Assembly: GCA_046757565.1 (NCBI GenBank)
Contig: JBHHYN010000166.1
Coordinates: forward strand, 1-5,091
Source of the DNA: JBHHYN01 sp046757565
GTDB taxonomy: Bacteria; Pseudomonadota; Gammaproteobacteria; Eutrophobiales; Eutrophobiaceae
Reading direction: 5' to 3'
DNA: 5,091 nucleotides
The stretch's first letter is position 1. Every line of letters begins with the position of its first letter. Both the position numbers and the translations under genes were made by a program. Below the pieces are notes generated by a model that saw nothing but the letters and a program-made list of their open reading frames with translations, was not told the origin of the DNA and made no database searches. Of the stretch, positions 1-5,091 are shown in pieces.

Positions 1-133
1 CAGTTTTTATTCAAAAGTCTTTCTTGTTAACCCACAGATTCTGCTGAAGAGTCATATTTATAAAGGCGGGTTTTTGGCCGGCTTATGCAGGACAACTGTT
101 GCATCGTTAGTACTGCAAAACGATCAAGGTAGC

Positions 134-159
134 AATTGTAGCAGATCCCCGCTGCAATT
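134..159. repeat. Inverted repeat, 9-bp stem with 8-nt loop
   Basis: AATTGTAGC at 134-142 pairs with GCTGCAATT at 151-159, with one G-T wobble. Read on the plus strand, the stem is followed by TTCT, so it could be a weak terminator for something entering from the left. The T-tract is too short to call it one. The left arm overlaps the minus-strand -10-like sequence, so it may equally be part of a promoter region. Confidence 0.4.
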
Positions 160-235
160 TTCTGGATCACCGAATCAACCCGCAACGGACCTTCCGATTC
201 CCAAACGCCACATTTGAGAAGGCGATTTCCAAATA

Positions 236-261
236 CCCCATAAGTACTCAGTGATATGGGG
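236..261. repeat. Inverted repeat, 7-bp stem with 12-nt loop
   Basis: CCCCATA at 236-242 is the exact reverse complement of TATGGGG at 255-261. No T-tract follows. It sits one base before a second 7-bp inverted repeat, so the two could form adjacent hairpins in a transcript. The function is unknown, and chance occurrence is possible. Confidence 0.35.
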
Positions 262-262
262 C

Positions 263-290
263 TGAGCCGGTCCGGTAGCTTCTCGGCTCA
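263..290. repeat. Inverted repeat, 7-bp stem with 14-nt loop
   Basis: TGAGCCG at 263-269 is the exact reverse complement of CGGCTCA at 284-290. The loop carries a CCGG motif that duplicates the one at the end of the left arm. No poly-T follows, so it is not a standard intrinsic terminator. It directly follows the 236-261 hairpin. Confidence 0.35.
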
Positions 291-393
291 TTGTGCCCAC
301 ACCGCACATCCCTGAAGCGGTCCTGCTCAGCTGACATAATTTTCTCTAATCTATTTAGTAAATCATTATATATTAAAATTTTATAATTTATAC

Positions 394-422
394 TTGATAT
401 TATACTTTTAATATATTACATT
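394..422 (+). promoter_or_regulatory. Possible sigma-70-type promoter for the small ORF
   Basis: TTGATA at 394-399 is separated by 17 bases from TACATT at 417-422, an acceptable -35/-10 pair. It would give a start near 428-430, about 60 bases before the small ORF. In DNA this AT-rich, promoter-like hexamers arise by chance; a TATAAT at 382-387 is a competing -10 without a good -35. The chosen -10 overlaps the palindrome at 413-435, which would fit an operator, but this is speculative. Confidence 0.25.
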
Positions 423-435
423 AATAATGTTATAT
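413..435. repeat. 23-bp near-perfect palindrome (possible operator)
   Basis: The core is ACATTA at 418-423 and TAATGT at 425-430, a perfect 6-bp inverted repeat around the single base A424. After one mismatch (417/431), four more pairs extend it (ATAT at 413-416 and 432-435), giving 10 of 11 matched pairs. A one-base centre is unsuitable for an RNA hairpin but is usual for a dimeric repressor site. AT-rich composition raises the chance of coincidental symmetry. Confidence 0.4.
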
Positions 436-488
436 TATATATTGATTTATATTAGTTTTATATGAAACCTAATACAGGAGAAAGTAAC

Positions 489-593
489 ATGTTGAATCTA
501 GATAAATTTATTATGTTTTTTAGAGGGTTATGGATAGTTTTTATTGTTTATTCATTTCATCATGTCGTCGCCCTGGCGCAGCAGCTGGGGTAA
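489..593 (+). CDS. Small signal-peptide-like or membrane protein (34 aa), possibly truncated
   Basis: The ORF starts at ATG 489, with AGGAG at 476-480 placed 8 bases upstream, the best ribosome binding site in the window. The 34-residue product begins MLNLDKF. It has a positively charged residue before a hydrophobic stretch (GLWIVFIVYSF, residues 13-23) and then VVALAQQLG at the end. ALA followed by QQ resembles a signal peptidase I site, so only about four mature residues would remain. It may therefore be a real small membrane protein, or the signal peptide of a secreted protein whose body was lost. Codons are AT-rich until about residue 25 and GC-rich afterwards. After the GGGG run at 587-590, dropping one G would continue the frame as GKASLPYLPEWAQAG and beyond, to a TGA near 656-658; that could indicate a frameshift. 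I recognise no family. Confidence 0.4.
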   Translation: MLNLDKFIMFFRGLWIVFIVYSFHHVVALAQQLG

Positions 594-745
594 GGCCTCC
601 CTGCCCTACCTCCCTGAATGGGCACAAGCGGGGAACACTCTGCGCGCACGGGAGTGATGCAGAGATTCATCAGGAGTCCACGACTAGCGGGCATTATTTT
701 TTTCATTTCGCACATTATTTAAATTATTACTCCGTTCAGTAGCGA

Positions 746-751
746 TATAAT
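746..751 (+). promoter_or_regulatory. Consensus -10 element, probable glcDE promoter
   Basis: TATAAT at 746-751 matches the sigma-70 -10 consensus exactly. It would start transcription near 757-759, giving a leader of about 29 bases to the ATG at 787. The -35 is weak: TTATTA at 724-729 lies at 16-bp spacing and matches only three of six positions, which suggests dependence on an activator. In enterobacteria the glc operon is activated by GlcC in response to glycolate; no GlcC gene is visible here. Confidence 0.45.
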
Positions 752-786
752 CACCGCTCTAATGCGTTAACTATTTGTTATTTCCC

Positions 787-2274
787 ATGCATATGCCACC
801 GCCTGATCCCGCTGTACTGGCCAAACGTCAGGATCTCATCCAGGGCTTGCAGAAAATCCTTAACCGTGAGCAATGTATCAGTGACCCGTCTGCCCTGCGG
901 GTGTATGAAAGCGATGGCCTGACCGCCTACCGGCAAACACCGATGCTGGTGGTGTTACCGGATTCAACCTTACAGGTTGCGGAGATATTGCGGCTGTGCT
1001 CGGCCATGAGGATCAAAGTGGTACCACGCGGGGCCGGGACCTCGCTCTCCGGCGGGGCCTTGCCGTTGCCGGACGGCATCATCCTGGGACTGGGAAAATT
1101 CAACCGGATCCTGGAGATCGATTACCCTAACCGCTGTGTTGTCGCCCAGTCAGGGGTCACGAATCTGGCCATCAGCGAGAGCGTCAGGTCCAGAGGTTTT
1201 TACTACGCACCGGATCCCTCCAGCCAGATCGCCTGTACCATCGGCGGCAATGTCAACGAGAATTCCGGCGGTGTCCATTGCCTGAAATACGGACTCACCA
1301 CCAATAATATCCTCGGGATTGAGATGGTAATGATGAACGGTGAAATCCTGCGCCTGGGCGGTAAACACCTGGACCCGGAGGGTTATGACCTACTCGGCAT
1401 CGTCACCGGTTCCGAGGGTTTACTGGGTGTCGTGACCGAAGTCACTGTCCGCATCCTGCCCGAACCGGAAACCGTCAGGGCCCTGTTGATGGGGTTTCCC
1501 GGCAATGAAGACGCCGGCGCCTGCGTTGCGGAAATCATCGCCCTTGGCATCATTCCCGCCGGCATTGAGATGATGGACGAACTGGCGGTCCGGGCCGCCG
1601 AGGAATTCTGCCATGCCGGCTATCCACTGGATTGCGGTTCCCTGTTAATCGTGGAGCTGGATGGTCCCAAAGCCGAAGTGGCCCAGCTTATTGAACAGAT
1701 AACCGACCTGGCAAAAGCGTGTCGCGCCACATCCATCAAGGTGAACCGCACTGAACAGGAGCGCTTGCAGTTCTGGGCCGGCCGCAAGTCCGCCTTCCCT
1801 GCCGTTGGCCGCATCTCGCCGGACTATTACTGCATGGACGGCACCATCCCGCGTAAACAGTTATCTCATGTCCTCACCCGCATAGCGGAGATGTCCCGTG
1901 ATTACGGCCTGCGCGTGGCCAATGTATTTCACGCCGGCGACGGCAACCTGCACCCGCTTATTCTCTATGACGCCAACATCCCCGGAGAGCTGGCAAAGGC
2001 CGAGGCATTCGGCGCGGACATACTCAGGCTTTGCGTAGAAGTGGGGGGCGTCCTTACCGGTGAGCATGGTGTCGGCGTGGAGAAACGCGACTTGATGAAC
2101 GAGGTCTTTTCCCGGGAAGACCTGGCGCAGCAACAACGGCTTAAATGCGCCTTTGATCCCGACGGCCGGTTCAATCCGGGCAAGGTCTTCCCTACTCTGC
2201 ACCGCTGCGCCGAACTGGGCAGACTGCATGTCCACCACGGTCGGTTCCCGTTTCCCGATATTCCCCGATTCTGA
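787..2274 (+). CDS. glcD: Glycolate dehydrogenase (oxidase) subunit GlcD, FAD-linked
   Basis: This is the FAD-binding catalytic subunit that oxidises glycolate (and often D-lactate) to glyoxylate, passing electrons toward the respiratory chain at the inner membrane. The 495-residue protein is full length (E. coli GlcD, 499). The PCMH-type FAD domain shows PRGAGTSLSGGALP at about 80-93, then YYAPDPSSQIACTIGGN from about 139 and GSEGLLGVVTEVTVRILP. The C-terminal FAD-linked oxidase domain shows GRISPDYYCMDGTIPR, FHAGDGNLHP (His at about 382) and GEHGVG (about 425-430). The tail, HRCAELGRLHVHHG, matches the GlcD type rather than a D-lactate dehydrogenase. The start is uncertain: TTG 775 would also give 499 residues, and ATG 793 is also in frame. 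None has a clear Shine-Dalgarno sequence; ATG 787 fits the -10 at 746-751. It overlaps glcE. Confidence 0.95.
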   Translation: MHMPPPDPAVLAKRQDLIQGLQKILNREQCISDPSALRVYESDGLTAYRQTPMLVVLPDSTLQVAEILRLCSAMRIKVVPRGAGTSLSGGALPLPDGIILGLGKFNRILEIDYPNRCVVAQSGVTNLAISESVRSRGFYYAPDPSSQIACTIGGNVNENSGGVHCLKYGLTTNNILGIEMVMMNGEILRLGGKHLDPEGYDLLGIVTGSEGLLGVVTEVTVRILPEPETVRALLMGFPGNEDAGACVAEIIALGIIPAGIEMMDELAVRAAEEFCHAGYPLDCGSLLIVELDGPKAEVAQLIEQITDLAKACRATSIKVNRTEQERLQFWAGRKSAFPAVGRISPDYYCMDGTIPRKQLSHVLTRIAEMSRDYGLRVANVFHAGDGNLHPLILYDANIPGELAKAEAFGADILRLCVEVGGVLTGEHGVGVEKRDLMNEVFSREDLAQQQRLKCAFDPDGRFNPGKVFPTLHRCAELGRLHVHHGRFPFPDIPRF

Positions 2275-3500
2275 TGAAGGATCGCTTTTCTCCTGTTTCG
2301 GAACGGCAGGTGGTGGAACTGGTGAACTGGGCCCTGGCGGAACAGAAGAGCCTGTCGGTCCAGGGCCGTGGGACCAAGGCGGATTTTGGTTATGGCGACA
2401 ACACCGACTGCCTTGTCCGCATGGACCAAATGCAGGGGATCCTGAGTTACGACCCCACCGAACTGGTCATGCAGGCCCTGCCGGGCACACCTATGGATGA
2501 GATCGAGCAGGCATTATCGGAACACGGCCAGCACCTTGCATTCGAACCCATGAACCTGGAGAACGTATACCACAGCAGTGCCGGGCCGGGCACCATAGGC
2601 GGCACCTTCATGGCCAACCTGTCAGGCCCGCGCCGCTTCAAATCCGGCGCGGCGCGGGACCATATTTTAGGCGTGCGGGCGGTGAGCGGGCGGGGACAGC
2701 TCTATAAGTCGGGCGGCCGGGTCATAAAAAACGTTACCGGTTATGACATGAGCAAGTTATTGACCGGCTCCTGGGGGACCCTCTCCATTCTATGCGAAAT
2801 AACGTTTAAGGTACTACCCGCGCCACGCTACAACCGGACCCTTTGCATCCCGGATCAGGATGCGGCAAGCGCCCTGGCGTTCATGACAACACTCGCGCAG
2901 AGTCCCTATGAGATCAGCGGGCTTGCCTACCTGCCCCCGGCACTGGCTGCACGCTTCACTCCTTGTGTTGAACTGGAGGCCGGGGCAAGCCTGACAACGA
3001 TTCGCCTGGAGGGAACGGAACTCTCCGTCAAGGAGCGGACAGCGTCCGTCATGGGCCTTATTGAGAACGACACAAAAACGCTGACACTGGATGGTGAATC
3101 GTCACGGCAACTGTGGCGCGGCCTGCGGGATGTGGCCGCGTTCGCCGATAACGATGCAACGGCGGTCGTGGTGAAAGTGTCCGTTCCACCCGCGACAGCC
3201 CTGGATACTATTACCATTTTGAACGCAGCATCAAACGTTCGCTGGTACATGGATGCAGCAGGTGGATGGTTCTGGATTGGCATGACTGAAGGCCAGGCAG
3301 GACAACTCATCAGTGCCCTTCGCAGGCAGTGCTCCAGCACGGGTGGCAGTGCCGTGCTTTATGCCGCGCCGGAATCGGTGAAACGGTCCGTTGGCGTTTT
3401 TTCCCGGATGCCGGAGCCGTTGGCGGCCCTGATCCGGCGTATTAAAGACAACTTTGACCCGCAGAATATCCTCAACCCGGGCCGCCTGTTTCCGGATTAG
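2274..3500 (+). CDS. glcE: Glycolate dehydrogenase (oxidase) subunit GlcE, FAD-binding
   Basis: This is the second flavin-domain subunit of the GlcDEF complex, which is required with GlcD for activity in E. coli. The ATG overlaps the glcD stop codon by one base (TGATG). There is no separate ribosome binding site, so translation is probably coupled and the two form one transcript. The PCMH FAD domain is visible in VQGRGTKADFG (residues 29-39), YDPTELVMQALPGTP (from 59), then GPGTIGG, SGPRRFKSG and ARDHILG, and GGRVIKNVTGYDMSKLL followed by GSWGTLSILCEITFKVLP. The C-terminus ends with the family signature FDPQNILNPGRLFPD. At 408 residues it is longer than E. coli GlcE (about 350); the extra length lies in the less conserved C-terminal half. 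It has no GlcF gene after it. Confidence 0.92.
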   Translation: MKDRFSPVSERQVVELVNWALAEQKSLSVQGRGTKADFGYGDNTDCLVRMDQMQGILSYDPTELVMQALPGTPMDEIEQALSEHGQHLAFEPMNLENVYHSSAGPGTIGGTFMANLSGPRRFKSGAARDHILGVRAVSGRGQLYKSGGRVIKNVTGYDMSKLLTGSWGTLSILCEITFKVLPAPRYNRTLCIPDQDAASALAFMTTLAQSPYEISGLAYLPPALAARFTPCVELEAGASLTTIRLEGTELSVKERTASVMGLIENDTKTLTLDGESSRQLWRGLRDVAAFADNDATAVVVKVSVPPATALDTITILNAASNVRWYMDAAGGWFWIGMTEGQAGQLISALRRQCSSTGGSAVLYAAPESVKRSVGVFSRMPEPLAALIRRIKDNFDPQNILNPGRLFPD

Positions 3501-3516
3501 GAAATTGACTCTTTGA

Positions 3517-3657
3517 TCCTCACTTAAATGGCACGACCTTAATGTTGACGTGAGAGAGGTTCGTCGTATGTTGGATCCACACCATGGAACAAAACTGCCT
3601 TCAATGGAACAAGCCCTGGCCGCGCTCGGGAGACGCGTTGAATTACGTGTAAATTGA
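3517..3657 (+). pseudogene. Remnant of a HicB-like antitoxin, C-terminal DNA-binding part only
   Basis: A frame opened by a TGA at 3514-3516 encodes 46 residues up to a TGA at 3655-3657. It contains VREVRRMLDPHHGTKLP followed by EQALAALGRRVELRVN. This resembles the C-terminal helix-turn-helix of HicB-type antitoxins: a 'V..vxRLLDp.H.tkl' recognition region, then 'ALaaLGkrl.i.v'. The N-terminal HicB domain is missing, and there is no room for it because glcE ends 16 bases upstream. No HicA toxin gene is visible. An internal ATG at 3568 has a purine-rich GAGAGAGG at 3552-3559, so a 29-residue peptide could in principle be made. A decayed gene fragment is the simpler reading. The assignment rests on remembered family patterns, not a search. 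Confidence 0.5.
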
Positions 3658-3665
3658 TTTTTTTT
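3633..3665 (+). terminator. Weak candidate terminator after glcDE
   Basis: ACGCG at 3633-3637 can pair with CGTGT at 3646-3650 (one G-T wobble, 8-nt loop). A run of eight T residues follows at 3658-3665. The gap between stem and T-run and the short stem make it a poor intrinsic terminator. The placement between convergent genes, downstream of glcE, is what one would expect. It overlaps the end of the antitoxin remnant. Confidence 0.25.
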
Positions 3666-3726
3666 ATTTGTTCTTTGTCATTGGCCTTTTACAGATGCTC
3701 AGTGACAACGGATTAATGACAGCGAG

Positions 3727-5076
3727 CTATCGCTCGTGCACACTCTCGTCTTTGTAGCGCAACAACGGGGCCGTCAAATACTCAATCAATCGCCGTTTGC
3801 CCATCTTGACTTCGACGGTCACCGCCATGCCCGGCGTTAAATTCACAATCTTATCTTTCACCTTCATGGTGGTTGCACGCATCTTGACCCGTGCGGCATA
3901 GACCAGTCCCAGGTGTTCATCCGGCGTCGCATCATTGGAGACATTGATCAGCTCTGCATCGATAGTGCCGTATTTGGTAAAAGGAAATGTTTCAACTTTT
4001 ATCTCTGCTTCCTGACCGTTATGTACAAAACCGATATCCCTGTTTGCTATCCAGGCCTCCACTTCGATGGCGTCTTCTTCCGGCACAATGTGCATCAGTT
4101 CCTGTGCCGGCGTAACGATGCCGCCTATTGTATGAACGGCGAGCTGATGCACCGTCCCAGCTACCGGCGCACGGAGGCTTTGTAAGGTGATCCGTTTTTC
4201 CGCCTTGATCAACTCCTGCTCGAGGGCAGTGATGCGGTCCTGTACACCGGCCAGATCCGTGAGTATTTGTGTTTCAAATCCCGCTTTTTGCGCGGCCTGC
4301 CTCTGGCTGATATTCGCCATCGCCGCCTCAATGCTCATCAGGTTCTTTTTCTGCACATCGCGCTCCTTGACCTGCTCGATACGCTGCTGTTCCAACTCCA
4401 GCCAGCGTGACCTCGGCGCCAGGTCTTTTTCAAGCAGCCCTTTCAGGGCATTTGCCCGCTCCGTGACAAGTGGTATGGTGGCATTAAGTTGTGCTATGCG
4501 CTGCAGGATCCCGCCTCGATCCGCGTGGCGTTGCCGCTTTTCATCTTTCAATACATCCATACGGGCGTGGTATTCATTTAACTGGGACTGGGCCCTTCCA
4601 CGCTGGCGGCTGATTTGGGCGGGGGTGGCTTCGGTCAGATCAGTAAATTTGTCATGGGTCAATTGCCCCTGGTTATGTGTTACCGGTCTTTTTTTCAGCG
4701 TATCCAGTATCGTCAGCAGTCTTGCTCGGTCAAGCTTGAGCGCCAATTGTTGTTCCCTGATCTGTTCGCGATCAGCGCCGGTTTGGGTACTGTCGAGTTC
4801 GATCAACGCCTGTCCTTTTTCAACGTGATCACCTTCATTGACATAGATAGTACGCACCACGCCGGTTTCCAGCGGCTGGATGACCTTCACACGGCTGCTG
4901 GGGACGATTTTACCCTGGGCAACGCCGACAATATCCACCTGGCCCAGCGTTGCCCAGACTACGGCAAAGGAAAATAACAGCATGATGGCCCAGAGGATAT
5001 AACGGCCCGCAGGCAGGGGCGGTGTGTCCTGGATTTCCAGGGCCGCCGGTAAAAATTCCAGTTCATTCGTTGTCAT
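3727..5076 (-). CDS. hlyD: HlyD-family periplasmic adaptor of a type I secretion system
   Basis: This is the membrane fusion protein that links an inner-membrane ABC exporter (HlyB/LapB type) to a TolC-like outer membrane channel, for one-step export of RTX-type proteins or large adhesins. The 449 residues are full length. The cytoplasmic N-terminus carries FLPAALEIQDTPPLP (8-22), typical of RTX-system adaptors. One membrane segment spans about 26-44. The first half of the lipoyl/barrel-sandwich domain follows (VKVIQPLETGVVRTIYVNEG, 63-82; GQALIELDS to 96). A long Gln/Lys/Glu/Arg-rich coiled-coil hairpin covers about 100-298, and the second half-motif LRAPVAGTVHQL starts near 301. The C-terminus has PGMAVTVEVKMGKRRLIEYL and a final PLLRYKDESVHER, a family hallmark. 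The ATG at 5074-5076 overlaps a TGA in another frame (ATGA), suggesting coupling to an upstream gene, probably the ABC transporter, beyond the edge. The substrate is unknown. Confidence 0.93.
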   Translation of the reverse strand: MTTNELEFLPAALEIQDTPPLPAGRYILWAIMLLFSFAVVWATLGQVDIVGVAQGKIVPSSRVKVIQPLETGVVRTIYVNEGDHVEKGQALIELDSTQTGADREQIREQQLALKLDRARLLTILDTLKKRPVTHNQGQLTHDKFTDLTEATPAQISRQRGRAQSQLNEYHARMDVLKDEKRQRHADRGGILQRIAQLNATIPLVTERANALKGLLEKDLAPRSRWLELEQQRIEQVKERDVQKKNLMSIEAAMANISQRQAAQKAGFETQILTDLAGVQDRITALEQELIKAEKRITLQSLRAPVAGTVHQLAVHTIGGIVTPAQELMHIVPEEDAIEVEAWIANRDIGFVHNGQEAEIKVETFPFTKYGTIDAELINVSNDATPDEHLGLVYAARVKMRATTMKVKDKIVNLTPGMAVTVEVKMGKRRLIEYLTAPLLRYKDESVHER

Positions 5077-5091
5077 TGGTCATTGGTCATT
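5071..5091 (-). repeat. Heptanucleotide direct repeat at the hlyD start
   Basis: Read on the minus strand, AATGACC occurs twice from the window edge, followed by a third copy changed at its last base (AATGACA) that contains the hlyD start codon. Each copy carries an ATG in a different frame, because the unit length is seven. No Shine-Dalgarno sequence is visible in the 15 bases present before the start. The array may continue past the edge. Confidence 0.6.

Larger units (their letters stand above)
1..340. other. Left intergenic region without a recognisable gene
   Basis: No reading frame here resembles a protein I recognise. One plus-strand frame is open from the left edge to a TGA at 215-217 (71 codons), but its translation has no domain-like pattern and no visible start. 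On the minus strand there are only ORFs under 30 codons. The stretch holds three short inverted repeats (listed separately) and a minus-strand extended -10-like sequence (TGCTACAAT, plus-strand positions 135-143) that could drive a gene lying beyond the left edge. It is best read as an intergenic or decayed region. Confidence 0.5.
341..540. other. Extremely AT-rich island
   Basis: By hand count, 33 of 200 bases are G or C (about 16%), and 361-420 has only 5 of 60. The glc genes to the right are clearly GC-rich. The island contains the 23-bp palindrome, a possible promoter, and the Shine-Dalgarno sequence and first half of the small ORF at 489-593. Such islands are typical of promoter regions bound by xenogeneic silencers (H-NS-like proteins) or of transferred DNA. 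Which applies here is inference. Confidence 0.7.

Noticed and set aside
2..217. 71-codon frame open from the left edge on the plus strand
   Set aside because: There is no start in view and no recognisable motif, the composition is unlike a folded protein, and it covers a hairpin. It could be the tail of a gene, but I cannot support that.
530..742. 70-codon plus-strand ORF overlapping the small ORF
   Set aside because: The translation is rich in Cys, His and Ser without any domain pattern. The only purine-rich site lies two bases before the ATG, which is too close, and the frame crosses the AT-rich/GC-rich boundary and runs on to just before the glcD promoter. The alternative frame at 489 has a far better ribosome binding site.
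1861..2429. Minus-strand ORFs of 125 and 154 codons opposite glcD/glcE
   Set aside because: They lie antisense to strongly conserved GlcD and GlcE sequence. The open frames are shadows of GC-rich codons, with no motif of their own.
2153..2500. 115-codon plus-strand ORF across the glcD/glcE junction
   Set aside because: It is out of frame with both genes; the Gly/Pro-rich translation is typical of a shifted frame in GC-rich DNA.
3674..3684. TGTCATTGG sequence shared between the glcE-hlyD spacer and the hlyD start region
   Set aside because: A single nine-base match with no flanking similarity is expected by chance and does not indicate a duplicated element.
3721..3735. AGCGA/TCGCT inverted repeat at the hlyD stop codon as a terminator
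   Set aside because: The stem is only five pairs with a four-base loop, overlaps the stop codon, and no T-tract follows it on the minus strand.
4187..4828. 213-codon plus-strand ORF opposite hlyD
   Set aside because: The translation is a Ser/Arg/Cys-rich mirror of the HlyD coiled-coil codons. The opposite strand is an unambiguous full-length HlyD.
1..5091. CRISPR array, tRNA, rRNA or insertion sequence
   Set aside because: I saw no regularly spaced repeats, no cloverleaf-like sequence, no rRNA core sequence, and no transposase coding or paired terminal inverted repeats.

Overview
The window looks like chromosomal DNA of a beta- or gammaproteobacterium of moderate GC content. Two things suggest this: a GlcD/GlcE pair very close to the enterobacterial glycolate dehydrogenase type, and a HlyD-type adaptor of a type I secretion system. 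The genus cannot be fixed from the sequence.

Layout. Positions 1-340 hold no recognisable gene but contain three short inverted repeats in a row. Positions 341-540 are an extremely AT-rich island (about 16% G+C by hand count). It carries a 23-bp near-perfect palindrome and a possible promoter, and then, behind a strong Shine-Dalgarno sequence, a 34-codon ORF that looks like a signal peptide or single membrane anchor. Composition changes abruptly to GC-rich at about 560, inside this ORF. Positions 594-745 show nothing convincing. A perfect TATAAT at 746-751 precedes glcD (787-2274), which overlaps glcE (2274-3500) by one base. Positions 3501-3726 contain a decayed C-terminal piece of a HicB-like antitoxin and a T-tract that may end the glc transcript. 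The remainder, on the minus strand and convergent with glcDE, is a full-length hlyD-type gene (3727-5076). Its start codon lies in a short heptanucleotide repeat at the window edge.

How the genes work together. GlcD (FAD catalytic subunit) and GlcE (second FAD-domain subunit) oxidise glycolate to glyoxylate, as in phosphoglycolate salvage or growth on glycolate. The usual third subunit, the iron-sulfur protein GlcF, is not next to them: the space after glcE holds only the antitoxin remnant and then the convergent hlyD. The HlyD protein should bridge an inner-membrane ABC exporter and a TolC-like channel; those partners would lie beyond the right edge. The two functional blocks appear unrelated and meet tail to tail across a decayed spacer. 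I see no clear new multi-gene system. The most interesting items are the antitoxin fragment, the small secretory-like ORF in the AT-rich island, and the glcDE pair without an adjacent glcF.
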